From an uncultured Bacilli bacterium (GTDB lineage: Bacteria; Bacillota_I; Bacilli_A; RF39; UBA660), in assembly GCA_948497845.1 (NCBI GenBank), contig CAOOMX010000001.1:1-64000 (forward strand): a stretch of DNA of 64,000 nt. Reading direction: 5' to 3'. The notes beneath the pieces were generated by a model that saw only the letters and a program-made list of their open reading frames with translations, searched no databases and was not told where the DNA came from. Position 1 is the stretch's first letter, and the number at the start of each line of letters is the position of its first letter. The translations under genes and the position numbers were made by a program. Positions 45,077-54,920 of this stretch are shown here, piece after piece.

Positions 45077-45082
45077 TATAAT
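45077..45082 (+). promoter_or_regulatory. Extended -10 promoter of hpf
   Basis: TGCTATAAT, TATAAT at 45077-45082, 20 bases before the hpf ATG. Confidence 0.65.
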
Positions 45083-45102
45083 GTGAATAGGAGAGTGATT
45101 AA

Positions 45103-45636
45103 ATGAAAATTACAATTCGTGGTGAAAAGGTAACCATCACAAAAGCGATTAAGGAGTATATTACAGAAAAATTAACAAAATTAGATAAATACTTTGATAA
45201 TCCTAAAAATATTGATTGTAGAGTACTTGTTAAAGTTAAAAACAATCAGGAAAGTATCGAAGTAACAGTACCAACAAGTCGTTTTACATTAAGAGCCGAA
45301 GAGCGACATGAAGATTTATATGCGGCTGTAGATTTAGTTATAGATAAACTAGAAAGACAAATTAGAAAGAATAAGACTAGATTAGATGATAAATATCGTA
45401 ATCTTCCATCTTTTGAAATGAATTTTGCTTTTGAAGTTGAAGATAGTGAAATTGAAGAAACGAATATTATTAAAAGAAAAGATATTGATATGAAACCTAT
45501 GGATGAAGAAGAAGCTATGCTTCAAATAGAGTTGTTAAATCATGATTTCTTTGTTTTTAAAAATGTAGATGAAGATTGTGTATCTGTCCTTTATAAAAGA
45601 AAAGATGGTAAGTACGGTATAATTAATGTGAAATAG
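45103..45636 (+). CDS. hpf: Ribosome hibernation promoting factor, long form
   Basis: 177 residues. The N-terminal RaiA domain (MKITIRGEKVTITKAIKEYI to about 100) is followed by a linker and the C-terminal dimerisation domain (MKPMDEEEAMLQIELLNHDF to GKYGIINV). The long form dimerises ribosomes into 100S particles in stationary phase. GGAGAG precedes the ATG. Confidence 0.94.
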   Translation: MKITIRGEKVTITKAIKEYITEKLTKLDKYFDNPKNIDCRVLVKVKNNQESIEVTVPTSRFTLRAEERHEDLYAAVDLVIDKLERQIRKNKTRLDDKYRNLPSFEMNFAFEVEDSEIEETNIIKRKDIDMKPMDEEEAMLQIELLNHDFFVFKNVDEDCVSVLYKRKDGKYGIINVK

Positions 45637-45655
45637 AGCATAGGCTCTTTTCTTT
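45635..45655 (+). terminator. Weak terminator after hpf
   Basis: AGAGC / GCTCT five-base stem directly after the stop codon, followed by a T-rich stretch interrupted by C. Confidence 0.5.
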
Positions 45656-45703
45656 TGCTTATAAATGTGTTAGTATAAGTTTCATTGTGCAAGGAGGTTT
45701 ATT

Positions 45704-46201
45704 ATGTTTATAAGTGATATAGAGCAAGGGGATGTGCTATTGTTTGCTGGTATGTTAGAAATATTTGTTGTAGCAGAAAGTAAACAACTTTATTTTACAG
45801 GCTATGATGTAGAAGATGGATGCATAAAAGCACAGGTCGTAGATGAATGTGGTAATTTTGTTCATTTAGAACTTGGTGATGAAAAAGCATTAATCAATGG
45901 CGAAGTTACGAATGATAGTATTATGTGGAGTGCTTTATTGGTATCTAGGTTTAAAGATATTTATCTGTCTTGGTTATTTGATCAAAAAATACAATCTATT
46001 GAAAAAGAATTTATTGCTAAAGCAATGGGAAGGATTCATACAAGTGCTCTTTTTAGTGCATCAATGGATTATTTAGAAAAAATAGGATCTTTAGATGACT
46101 ATATGATGCAATTAGAAGTTATGGCACAGCATTTATTTGAATCCCCAGTAGAAGACGTAGCTTTTTTGAAAAGAAAACCTATAATTTCTGAAGATAAGTA
46201 A
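45704..46201 (+). CDS. Hypothetical protein, 165 residues
   Basis: Not recognised. It is soluble and acidic. The N-terminal half looks like beta strands (LLFAGMLEIFVVAESKQLYF) and the C-terminal half is helical. CAAGGAGG precedes the ATG, so it is well expressed. It stands between hpf and secA with its own spacing. Confidence 0.7.
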   Translation: MFISDIEQGDVLLFAGMLEIFVVAESKQLYFTGYDVEDGCIKAQVVDECGNFVHLELGDEKALINGEVTNDSIMWSALLVSRFKDIYLSWLFDQKIQSIEKEFIAKAMGRIHTSALFSASMDYLEKIGSLDDYMMQLEVMAQHLFESPVEDVAFLKRKPIISEDK

Positions 46202-46220
46202 GATAAGGATGTAAAAATCT

Positions 46221-46248
46221 TTGTCTTTTTGTTTTGGCGTGTTATAAT
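46221..46248 (+). promoter_or_regulatory. Promoter of secA
   Basis: -35 TTGTCT (46221-46226), 16-base spacer, extended -10 TGTTATAAT (TATAAT 46243-46248), 21 bases before the ATG. Confidence 0.7.
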
Positions 46249-46269
46249 ACATAATGAGGGTGAATAGTT

Positions 46270-48759
46270 ATGAATTTTATAAAAAAATTATTAGATAGTG
46301 AATATAAAGAATTATGTCGTTTTGAAAAATTGGCTTTGCAAATTGAAGCGTTAGATGAAGAAATGTCTAAATTATCAAATGATGAATTAAAAGAGAAGAC
46401 TGGAGAATTGCGTGCAAAATTAGATCAAGGAGCAACTTTAGACGATTTAATTGTTCCTGCTTTTGCTGTTGCTCGTGAGGCTGCTTTTCGTGGAATTGGC
46501 GAAAAACCATTTCATGTTCAAATATTAGGTGGCTTAGCTATTCATTTTGGTAATATCGCTGAGTTAAAAACTGGAGAAGGAAAAACTTTGACAACTGTAT
46601 TACCAGCTTACTTAAATGCTTTAGAAAGAAAAGGTGTACATGTTGTAACAACGAATGAATATTTATCCGTTCGTAATGCTGAATGGATGAAACCGATTTA
46701 TGATTTATTAGGTATTACAGTAGGAGTTAATTTACGTGAAATGAGTCCTAAAGAAAAGCAAGATGCATATAATTGTGATATAACTTATTCTACTAATAAT
46801 GAAATTGGATTTGATTATTTAAGAGATAATATGGTTGTTCAAAAGGACCATAGAGTACAACGTGGACTTAATGTTTGTATTATCGATGAAGTGGATTCTA
46901 TTTTGATTGATGAAGCTCGTACTCCTTTAATCATTAGTGGAGGAAGATTTAATTCTAATAATTTATATGTGGATGCAGATAGAACTGTAAAAAAACTTAT
47001 ACAAGATGAAGATTATACGATTGATTTAAAAACAAAAAATGTTTCTTTAACAGAAAGTGGAAGTAAGAAAATTGAAAAACTTTTAAATATAAAGAATCTT
47101 TATGATTTAGATAATACTGTTTTGGTTCACCATTTGAATCAAGCTTTAAAGGCTAATTATGGATTTAAGAAAGATATTGATTATGTTGTACAAGATGATG
47201 CTATAGTTATAGTGGATCAATTTACTGGTCGTTTAATGCAAGGACGTCAGTATAGTGAAGGCTTACATCAAGCTATAGAAGCCAAAGAAGGAGTTACTAT
47301 TAATACTGAAACAAGAACTATGGCTACTATTACTTTTCAAAATTTATTTAGAATGTATAATAAATTGTCTGGTATGACTGGTACTGCTAAAACGGAAGAA
47401 GAAGAATTTAGAAGTATTTATAATATGTACGTTATATGTATTCCTACAAATAAGCCAGTAGCTCGTGATGATTTAGCAGATTTAGTTTATTCTAATGAAA
47501 ATGGTAAATATAAAGCTATTATTAATACAGTGAAATATATTCATGAAGAAGGAAGACCAATTCTAATTGGTACTATATCTGTTGAAGCTAATGAAAGATT
47601 AAGTAATTTGCTTAAAAAAGCTGGATTGAAGCATGAAGTATTAAATGCTAAGAATCATGAAAGAGAAGCTGATATTATTGCTAAAGCTGGTGAAAAGGGT
47701 GCGATAACTCTTGCTACTAATATGGCTGGACGTGGAACAGATATTAAACTAGGCGAAGGGGTACGTGAATTAGGAGGCCTTTTTGTAATTGGTACAGAAC
47801 GTCATGAATCTCGTCGTATTGATAATCAGTTACGTGGTCGTGCGGGTCGTCAAGGGGATCCAGGAACAAGTCAATTCTTTGTCTCTTTTGATGATGATTT
47901 AATGCGTAGATTTGGGACAGAAAAAATAAAATTAATGCTACAAAATATAGGTCTTACTGATGATCAATCTATACGATCTAAAGCATTAACTCGTAGTATT
48001 GAAACAGCACAAAAGAAAGTTGAAGGAAATAATTATGATATTCGTAAAAGCTTGCTTGATTATGATAATGTATTAAACGAACAACGTGAAATTATTTATA
48101 ATCGTCGTAATGAAATTATAGATGATGAAAGTATTCATGAACGTATTGTTAAAACTTTTGAAAATACTATTTCAGATATTGTTGAAGGACATATTCCTCC
48201 AGAAAATTATTTAACAGAAGCAGATTTTATGGATATTGCTAATTATGTTAATACAAATTTCTTAAAAGGAAATAATCTAAATGTAGAAGATATTAAAGAT
48301 TTAAAACCTGAAGAGGTAAAAGATTATATTCTAGATTTAGTGCTTAAAGATTATGAAGTAAAGATGATTTCTTCTCCTTTAATGAATGAATTTGAGAAAG
48401 CTATAAGCTTACGTGTTATTGATTCAAACTGGGTAGATCATATGAGTGCTATGGAACATTTAAAAGAAGGGATAGGTCTTCGCGGTTATGGGCAAGTAAA
48501 TCCTGTTCAAGCTTATACAATGGAAGGCTTTGAAATGTTTGATAATCTTTTATCAAAGATAGATAATGATACAGCTTTATTCTTACTAAAAGCAGAGGTA
48601 CGTCAGAATACCGAAAGAAAGCAAACTCTTGAGGGGCATGCGAATGATGGTAAAGAGAAATTAAAAGCTCAACCTAAAAAGAATAGTCAAAAAATTGGTA
48701 GAAATGATGTTTGTCCTTGTGGTTCGGGAAAGAAATACAAGCAATGTTGTGGAAAGTAA
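46270..48759 (+). CDS. secA: Preprotein translocase ATPase SecA
   Basis: 829 residues. Walker A is LKTGEGKTL (about 98-106), followed by IIDEVDSILIDEART, the FTGRLMQGRQYSEGLHQAIEAKE segment (split key residues GRLMQGR and SEGLHQAIE) and GRAGRQGDPGTSQFF. The C-terminal zinc motif CPCGSGKKYKQCC binds SecB or lipids. It drives protein export through SecYEG. The secG gene is at 63487. Confidence 0.97.
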   Translation: MNFIKKLLDSEYKELCRFEKLALQIEALDEEMSKLSNDELKEKTGELRAKLDQGATLDDLIVPAFAVAREAAFRGIGEKPFHVQILGGLAIHFGNIAELKTGEGKTLTTVLPAYLNALERKGVHVVTTNEYLSVRNAEWMKPIYDLLGITVGVNLREMSPKEKQDAYNCDITYSTNNEIGFDYLRDNMVVQKDHRVQRGLNVCIIDEVDSILIDEARTPLIISGGRFNSNNLYVDADRTVKKLIQDEDYTIDLKTKNVSLTESGSKKIEKLLNIKNLYDLDNTVLVHHLNQALKANYGFKKDIDYVVQDDAIVIVDQFTGRLMQGRQYSEGLHQAIEAKEGVTINTETRTMATITFQNLFRMYNKLSGMTGTAKTEEEEFRSIYNMYVICIPTNKPVARDDLADLVYSNENGKYKAIINTVKYIHEEGRPILIGTISVEANERLSNLLKKAGLKHEVLNAKNHEREADIIAKAGEKGAITLATNMAGRGTDIKLGEGVRELGGLFVIGTERHESRRIDNQLRGRAGRQGDPGTSQFFVSFDDDLMRRFGTEKIKLMLQNIGLTDDQSIRSKALTRSIETAQKKVEGNNYDIRKSLLDYDNVLNEQREIIYNRRNEIIDDESIHERIVKTFENTISDIVEGHIPPENYLTEADFMDIANYVNTNFLKGNNLNVEDIKDLKPEEVKDYILDLVLKDYEVKMISSPLMNEFEKAISLRVIDSNWVDHMSAMEHLKEGIGLRGYGQVNPVQAYTMEGFEMFDNLLSKIDNDTALFLLKAEVRQNTERKQTLEGHANDGKEKLKAQPKKNSQKIGRNDVCPCGSGKKYKQCCGK

Positions 48760-48910
48760 GATAAAATAAGAAAAAATCAAGAATTGAAAAAATATTAAAA
48801 TGGTTCGAATTTCATAATTTGTCCACGTGATATTAAAAAAAGTGTAGTAAAATAAAGGTGTGAACAAGAAATAGTTTGTTGACACCTTTTAAAATCTAAA
48901 TAGAAAGAGA

Positions 48911-49724
48911 CAGAATATTGAAAAGAGAGTTAGTAACAACAGAATAGTAAAAGAGGATAAAATAGGAATATTAAGAGTTGGCAATGTTAATTATATTTCA
49001 TTAACAGACTTGGCTAAGTATCAGTGATCCATCTTTTACAGTAAAGAATTGGTTAAGAAGGATTACAACTATTGATTTTAATTTGGTCGAATTCGACCAA
49101 ATTAAAACTGAGTATGGTAAAAATTCTTTTGCAATGTCTTCATCTCAATGGATTAAAAGGACCAATGCTATAGGTATTATCTCAAAGGGCGGAAGATATA
49201 ACATTGGAACTTTTGCTCATTCAGGCATTGCATTTGAATTTGCAAGTTGGTTGTCTCCAGAATTTAAATTATATTTAATAAAAGAATTTGAAAGATTAAA
49301 AACTAATGAAGCATATCAAGAAAAAATAGATTGGCAAGCTAATAGAATACTTTCAAAGTTAAATTATGTAGTTCACACTGATGCAGTAAAAACTTATATA
49401 GTTCCAACGCTTATTGAGGCTCAAAAGAAATTTGTATATGCTGAAGAAGCTGATGTTTTAAATGTTGCATTATTTGGTATGACAGCTAAAGAATGGAGAT
49501 ATAATAATCCAGAACTTGCAAAAGAGGGGAATATGAGAGATTATACCGATTTATTACATTTAGTAATATTAAATAATCTTCAAAATACAAATGCTGAATT
49601 AATTGGAGATGGTTTATCACAGAGATAATAAGATTATTATATTACTAGTGCTACTGATGATTTAATTAAGATGAGTGAATCTGTAGAAAAAGAAATTGAT
49701 ATAAATATGGTAGATAAATTTTAG
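48911..49724 (+). pseudogene. Decayed KilA-N domain (phage antirepressor-like) gene
   Basis: The largest intact part (49083-49628) reads SQWIKRTNAIGIISKGGRYN and FEFASWLSPEFKLYLIKEFE, hallmarks of KilA-N proteins with their associated C-terminal domain. The true N terminus (RVGNVNYISLTDLAKY near 48975-49020) is upstream in another frame: a TGA at 49024-49026 and a one-base shift separate it from DPSFTVKNWLRRITTIDFN. At the 3-prime end two stop codons (49626-49631) are followed in the same frame by SATDDLIKMSESVEKEIDIN to a stop at 49724. At least two lesions, so it is not functional. Likely phage or mobile-element origin. Confidence 0.75.
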
Positions 49725-49809
49725 TAGTATCATTGTTAAGGGATATAAAAAATAGTATAATATGATTAGTTGATTACTTAATGAATAATTGTTAAAGGAG
49801 GTGCAAATA

Positions 49810-50827
49810 ATGGCTGATAAACTAATTGGAAATGAAAAAAATATTTTATTTTATAATGATGAAGATGGTAATACTAAAGTAGAAGTATTATTAGAAAACG
49901 AAGATGTTTGGTTAAATACTGAGGCTTTATCAACTCTGTTTAATATTGATAGAAGCGGGATTGTAAAACATATCAGTAACATTTACAAAGATGAAGAACT
50001 AGAAGAAAAGAGCACATGTGCAAAAATTGCACATGTGGGTAATGATGGAAAACAAACTTATAATACGAAATATTATAACCTTGATATGATCATTTCCGTT
50101 GGATTTAGAGTTAATTCCAAAAAGGCAATTAAATTTAGAACTTGGGCAAATAAAATTATTAAAGATTATATGATACAAGGGTTTGCTTTAAATGATGAAA
50201 GATTTATGAAAGCAAGAAAGACTGATCAAGAATATTTTAAAAGATTGCTTGAAAGAATTAAGTTAATTCGTACAAGTGAAAGAATGTTTTATCAAAAAAT
50301 TACGGATATATTTGCTGAATGCTCAATTGATTATGATAAAGATAGTGATATGGCAATAACATTCTATAAAACAATTCAAAATAAATTCCACTTTGCTATC
50401 ACTGGTCATACTGCTGCTGAAATTGTATATAATAGAGTTGATGCAAAAAAAGATAATATGGGACTTACAACATGGGAGAATTCTTCGGATGGTAAGATTC
50501 TAAAATCAGATGTTGTAATTGCTAAAAACTATTTAGATGAAAAAAAAGTTAAAAATTTAAATAGTTTAGTCAACTTATTTTTAGATATAGCTGAAAATAA
50601 TGCCGAAAGAAATATTGCAATGTATATGAATGTGGAAGAATGAAGTGGAAAATGCATTAAGAGTATTTCATTATAATGTTTTAGAGGGAAAAGGTAAAAT
50701 TTCAAACAAACAAGCAAAGGAAAAAGCAGAAAGTGAATATGAAAAGTTTAAAATTATTCAAGATAATAATTATGTATCTGATTTTGATAAATTGTTAAAT
50801 GAAACAAAACAAATCGAAAATAAATAA
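49810..50827 (+). pseudogene. RhuM-family gene with a C-terminal frameshift
   Basis: ATG 49810 stands 10 bases behind AAAGGAGG. The first 277 residues match the RhuM group (NTEALSTLFNIDRSGIVKHI; YNLDMIISVGFRVNSKKA; RFRTWANKIIKDYMIQGFAL-type segment). The frame ends at 50643, but the expected C-terminal continuation (NEVENALRVFHYNVLEGKGK, then YVSDFDKLLN) lies in the next frame, up to 50827. A one-base shift at about 50628-50640 explains both. RhuM proteins are common in mobile and pathogenicity islands; their function is not settled. Confidence 0.75.
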
Positions 50828-50972
50828 CTTGTGCATTTTATAAAGTATTAAAATTATGGTATGCTTATATCAGTGAACGAATGTGGACAATATACTCAAT
50901 AAGTAGGTATATTATATAATAGTTTTTAAATAATAGCACTTATGATAAAATATTAAATTGAGGAGATGCTTA

Positions 50973-51935
50973 ATGCCTAATATAATTACTCACCATTATT
51001 TTGCTGAAGATGTTTTAAAGAATAGTAAAAAAGATATTATAAATAGTTTCTTTGGCGAAAAAGATTTATATTATTTATTTACACAAGGTTTTGATCCTTT
51101 CTTTGTTTATGAAATATTACCTTTTAATGAAAAATTAGGATATTTTCTTCACGATAATTATATAGATACTTTTTTTATTAATTATATAAAAGTAATGAAG
51201 GAACAAAAATTAGAAAATGATCCAGCCCTTTTAGCGGCTTTATATGGTCATTTAACTCATTATGTTTTAGATAGTATCATTCATCCTTTTGTAATTTATA
51301 AATGTGGTGAATATAATAAAAATAGACCAGAAACGTATAAGTATGTGGGAGTGCACACACGTATGGAAGTTGAAATAGATGCTTATCTTTATGAAACCAG
51401 AGAAAATAAGTCTTTCAAAGATTTAAAATTTCATAAAGTAAATCCAAAGAAAAAATTAAATAAAAATATTTTAAAATTATTGAATAAAATCTATGAAGAA
51501 ACTTTTAAAGTTAAAAATGGTGGATTTAAATATCAAAAAGCACTTAATATGGCTTATTTAGGTCTTAAATATATAACTAATGATAAATACGGAAGAAAAA
51601 AGGCTTTATATCACAAAATTGATAAAATAGTTGCTAGCAAAGGGCATAAAATTGAAGCTTTTAGCTATTATGTAACTTCTATTGATAAATCCATTTTTAA
51701 TTTAGAACACCAACCATGGTGTAATCCCTGTGATAATACAATAAAAAGCAATGAGTCTTTTTTTGATTTATACAATAAAGCTATTGCGATATGTGTTACG
51801 TTATTTGAAGCAACAAATAAATATATAAATGAAGAAATTGATTTAATGGAATATCAAGGGATTTTAAAAGATAACTCTTACGTTACTGGTTTATCATGGC
51901 AAAAAAAAGATGAATTACAATATTTTGCTTTTTAA
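50973..51935 (+). CDS. Zinc-dependent phospholipase C family protein
   Basis: 320 residues from ATG 50973, behind GAGGAG; an earlier TTG (50958) overlaps that site. It is His-rich at the N terminus (ITHHYFAEDVL), and has GHLTHYVLDSIIHPF and HTRMEVEIDAYL, the pattern of the Zn-dependent PLC family in which these His and Asp residues hold zinc. No signal peptide is visible, so it is probably intracellular. Actual substrate unknown. Confidence 0.8.
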   Translation: MPNIITHHYFAEDVLKNSKKDIINSFFGEKDLYYLFTQGFDPFFVYEILPFNEKLGYFLHDNYIDTFFINYIKVMKEQKLENDPALLAALYGHLTHYVLDSIIHPFVIYKCGEYNKNRPETYKYVGVHTRMEVEIDAYLYETRENKSFKDLKFHKVNPKKKLNKNILKLLNKIYEETFKVKNGGFKYQKALNMAYLGLKYITNDKYGRKKALYHKIDKIVASKGHKIEAFSYYVTSIDKSIFNLEHQPWCNPCDNTIKSNESFFDLYNKAIAICVTLFEATNKYINEEIDLMEYQGILKDNSYVTGLSWQKKDELQYFAF

Positions 51936-52087
51936 CATAATTTGAAATTTTTAAGGTTAAGATATTACACGTGATGGTATATAAACTTTCTCTAGTTTAA
52001 CTTTGTGTTTTTGAAATATCTTTACATTTCTCTTTCAAAATGATAATATACTTTAGCAAGTTTTTATTTTTGGGAGGAAAAACAACT

Positions 52088-52855
52088 ATGAAATGTAAAA
52101 AATTATATAGAGTTCAAGGAGCAAATTTAGGTTATCCTTCTATTTTGTTAGATTCAAGTTATCGAATAAATTCTCCTAAAACACATTTATTTGTTTCTAA
52201 GACTTTAATGCATCACCAATATTATATAAATAAGAGGGTAAAGCAGTTAATTAAACGATTATTAAGTGAAGAAAATACATTACATATAGAAAGTTTAACT
52301 ATGGAACAAGTAAAAGAAATATTAGATAGTCATGATGTGGATCCATTAAATCTAATAGAGTTTCATGTTTTGGATATTATGCATACTTTGTTGGAGGAAA
52401 ATGCTATTGCTTCTAAAGAAAATCATAGTAGGAAATTATATATGCCCAAAAGTGTTGATGTGGATAGATGTGCGGGAGGCTTTCATTTATCTAAATTTTG
52501 GTTAAAACTTTTCTGTGATTCTTTAATCTGTATTAAATATCATAACGTTGGGACTTCGGAGATTTCAAGGTTTATAGCTCCTTATCTTGATGAAGGTTTG
52601 CATGGATTTGGTCAAATAGATTATGCACCTATAAGGGAGCAAACACAGGAGTTTAATTCAAATAATCCTATTTTTGATGATTGTAATGGTTTAAATGTAG
52701 TTTATAGAGACTTAAAAGTTATAATTCGCGAGAGAGCTTTTGTTGAAGGAACAAGGCTTGATTGTGAGGCTAGTCATACAGTTGATATGTTTATGCACCA
52801 AGTGGAAAGTGCTCAAAATGAAGTTATGAAATTAAGAAGAGAAAAAGAAGAGTAA
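52088..52855 (+). CDS. Hypothetical protein, 255 residues
   Basis: Not recognised. ATG 52088 follows GGGAGG after 9 bases; the frame is open 48 bases further upstream without a site. Residues such as RVQGANLGYPSILLDSSYRI at the start and VDRCAGGFHLSKFWLKLFC in the middle are distinctive but unfamiliar. It is soluble and ends in a charged helix (LRREKEE). Neighbours give no clue. Confidence 0.65.
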   Translation: MKCKKLYRVQGANLGYPSILLDSSYRINSPKTHLFVSKTLMHHQYYINKRVKQLIKRLLSEENTLHIESLTMEQVKEILDSHDVDPLNLIEFHVLDIMHTLLEENAIASKENHSRKLYMPKSVDVDRCAGGFHLSKFWLKLFCDSLICIKYHNVGTSEISRFIAPYLDEGLHGFGQIDYAPIREQTQEFNSNNPIFDDCNGLNVVYRDLKVIIRERAFVEGTRLDCEASHTVDMFMHQVESAQNEVMKLRREKEE

Positions 52856-52944
52856 AAATTTATACTAAAAGATGTTTTGAAATGAATCGCATAAAGCGTT
52901 TTTTCTTTTTCATAAATACTTTTCCATGTTTAACACATAATACA

Positions 52945-53154
52945 AATATAATATGGGTTTTATATTGTTACTGGACAATAAGCCGTGTGTCAGACTTTTC
53001 GGCTAATGCGTTCGGTGTCCTCAGCGGCGGGTATGCGGGTTACACCTATGTGAGCCACGACTATTGTGTGTGGCCTACATTCAGTCTAGTATCAAGCGTG
53101 AAAATATTGGGTGGCTCAGGAACAGAGTCTAATCCGTTTAGGATTGAACTATAG
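52945..53154 (+). pseudogene. C-terminal remnant of a secreted surface protein
   Basis: About 70 residues (YWTISRVSDFSANAF to GGSGTESNPFRIEL). The pattern of a WT-x-SR start, alternating Tyr and Gly, a PTFSL strand and a GGSGT..NPF end is the closing module of large secreted or surface proteins of gut Firmicutes. There is no ATG or binding site in front, so it is a fragment. 52975-53110 is close to 50% G+C, far above its surroundings, which points to horizontal origin. Confidence 0.6.
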
Positions 53155-53293
53155 GAAAAATACAAGGGTGGATATTTTAGACTGTTTACAAAGTTGTAAT
53201 ATTTTGAAAACAGTCTTTTAATTTGATAAAAAAACAAATAAGTAATGTTTATACCTATTTGTTAGTTATAAGAAAGTCGGTTTCTTTTTTATA

Positions 53294-53722
53294 TTAATCT
53301 AATCTCCATAATTGAAATTTTCCAGTTATTTCATTAACATCTTTTGTATCACCGTAAATAATTGCTCCCATGTATTCTAAGGCTTCTTTTTCTTTACTTT
53401 CTATACTTTTTACTAATTCTTCATCTGTTCTTGTTTCCAACATATCCTTAGGATAGTCTGCTACAAGTAGATTTGGATTTTCTTTGGCTTTATCGATAGC
53501 ATTTTTTAGTTTAGAAGCTTTTACCTTAGTAATGATAAATGGAAATTTACTAATACCTAAATGGCTAATTCCAGATTTATCAGTTAGTGTGCTTTGTCCC
53601 ATTATTTCATTATTTGAGTACTTCCCAATTGAAACGGCTAAGTGTCCGATTACATTTAAAGCAGTGGCGGCATCAACATTTGTTGCAATAATTCCTATAA
53701 TTTTTTTATCTTCATAATTCAT
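53294..53722 (-). CDS. DUF2000 family protein
   Basis: 142 residues. It has KKIIGIIATNVDAATALNVI and GHLAVSIGKY at the N terminus, then ISHLGISKFPFIITKVKASKL, matching DUF2000, a family with a peptidyl-tRNA-hydrolase-II-like fold. GGAGAT precedes the ATG. Function unknown. It reads convergent with upstream plus-strand genes and lies behind the LysR gene. Confidence 0.7.
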   Translation of the reverse strand: MNYEDKKIIGIIATNVDAATALNVIGHLAVSIGKYSNNEIMGQSTLTDKSGISHLGISKFPFIITKVKASKLKNAIDKAKENPNLLVADYPKDMLETRTDEELVKSIESKEKEALEYMGAIIYGDTKDVNEITGKFQLWRLD

Positions 53723-53758
53723 AATTTTATCTCCTTCATTTTTAATTATATTTTCATT

Positions 53759-53845
53759 TTAAAATAAAGGAGTTTTAACATTTTCAAGAACCTCAATCTT
53801 TGCCCATAGTTCTCCGCCATGCATATTTCTTGGATATTTAAGCAT
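53759..53845 (-). CDS. Possible 28-residue peptide
   Basis: Small frame MLKYPRNMHGGELWAKIEVL plus 8 residues, with GGGTGA a few bases before the ATG. It lies between the LysR and DUF2000 genes in the same direction. It may be a real small gene, a leader, or the remnant of a longer gene. Confidence 0.3.
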   Translation of the reverse strand: MLKYPRNMHGGELWAKIEVLENVKTPLF

Positions 53846-53920
53846 CACTATCACCCGCCTTTTTGTTTTTGATTGCTTGTATTATATTATAAAATTACCT
53901 ATTTTTCAACATTTTGATAG

Positions 53921-54811
53921 TTATGGTGTTTTTTCAAGCATTATGTCTAACAGTTTTTTTACACTATAGTTTGGTATTGTTTTATCTAAAGTGGCAATTC
54001 CTATATATCTTTTAGGAATAGATGGAGTAACTTTTATTTCAAAAAGCGTTTTATTTAAATCATCTTTGATAAATTCTTTTGTTGCATAGCCAATACCAAA
54101 GCCACTTTTAATAAAGTCCATTATTAAATTATAACTTACTATCTCTGTTGTAGGTTTTAAATCAACTTGATTATTTTTAAGAAATTGATCTAAGTAAGCT
54201 CGTGTGTTTGATGGCTTTTTTTGAAATAGTAAAGGGTAATTATTTAGTTCTTCTAGTGAAACGTGTCCATTTGTTAATTGTAAATATTTTTTATTCCCTA
54301 CAAATATATCGTGAACATCTGTTACTTTGTATATTTTTAGGCCTTTAGTTTCTTCCATTGGAAGATTTAAAATGAGCATATCTAAGTTCCCATTTCTTAA
54401 TTCTTGAACTAAATTCTCTGTTAAAGTATTGATTATTTTTATTTCAATTTTAGGATATCTTTCATGAAATATTTCTAAATATGGCATAAGTACATGTTTA
54501 CTAACAGTTGTACTAGCTCCGATTGAAATAGACCCAGCATCTAGATTCTTCATATTGGTTAAAGCATTTTCTCCATTTGTAAAATTATTGATGCCTTTTT
54601 TCACATAGTCAAATAATACTTTTCCTTCAGTAGTCAAAGTTACGCCCTTTTTGGTTCGTATAAAAAGGGTTACTCCCAGCTGTTCTTCTAGTGATTTAAT
54701 TTGCCATGTAACTGCTGGTTGAGATACCATAAGTTTTTCAGCCGCTTTCGATATACTCTCCTCATTAGCTACACTATAAAAATATTTATAGGCTTCAAAA
54801 TTAACGTTCAT
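53921..54811 (-). CDS. LysR-family transcriptional regulator
   Basis: 296 residues. N-terminal winged helix-turn-helix (about 2-60: SISKAAEKLMVSQPAVTWQI, then LEEQLGVTLFIRTKKGVTLT) and a periplasmic-binding-like effector domain (about 90-290). It is divergent from the 590-residue gene with 109 bases between them, the classic LysR arrangement, so it most likely controls that gene and itself. Confidence 0.92.
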   Translation of the reverse strand: MNVNFEAYKYFYSVANEESISKAAEKLMVSQPAVTWQIKSLEEQLGVTLFIRTKKGVTLTTEGKVLFDYVKKGINNFTNGENALTNMKNLDAGSISIGASTTVSKHVLMPYLEIFHERYPKIEIKIINTLTENLVQELRNGNLDMLILNLPMEETKGLKIYKVTDVHDIFVGNKKYLQLTNGHVSLEELNNYPLLFQKKPSNTRAYLDQFLKNNQVDLKPTTEIVSYNLIMDFIKSGFGIGYATKEFIKDDLNKTLFEIKVTPSIPKRYIGIATLDKTIPNYSVKKLLDIMLEKTP

Positions 54812-54827
54812 ATAAAATCTCCTTATA

Positions 54828-54877
54828 TATAATATAAATAATATATATTATACTTATATCATAGTTGGTGCTATAAT
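54828..54877. promoter_or_regulatory. LysR operator candidate and promoter of the 590-residue gene
   Basis: Inverted repeat TATAATATA (54828-54836) / TATATTATA (54844-54852) lies upstream of the extended -10 TGCTATAAT (TATAAT 54872-54877). LysR proteins usually bind T-N11-A repeats at such a place. The AT-rich background weakens the operator call; the -10 is good. Confidence 0.5.
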
Positions 54878-54920
54878 TCAATCAGAAAGAGCGAAAAAGC
54901 TCTTCAGGGAGGTTATTTTT

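Noticed and set aside
48822..48834. CACGTG as an extra parS site
   Set aside because: Only the central CACGTG matches; the TGTTTC/GAAACA arms are missing. The same holds for ACACGTGA near 51966.
48661..48885. 74-residue open frame opposite the 3-prime end of secA
   Set aside because: Antisense shadow running into an AT-rich spacer with no start signals.
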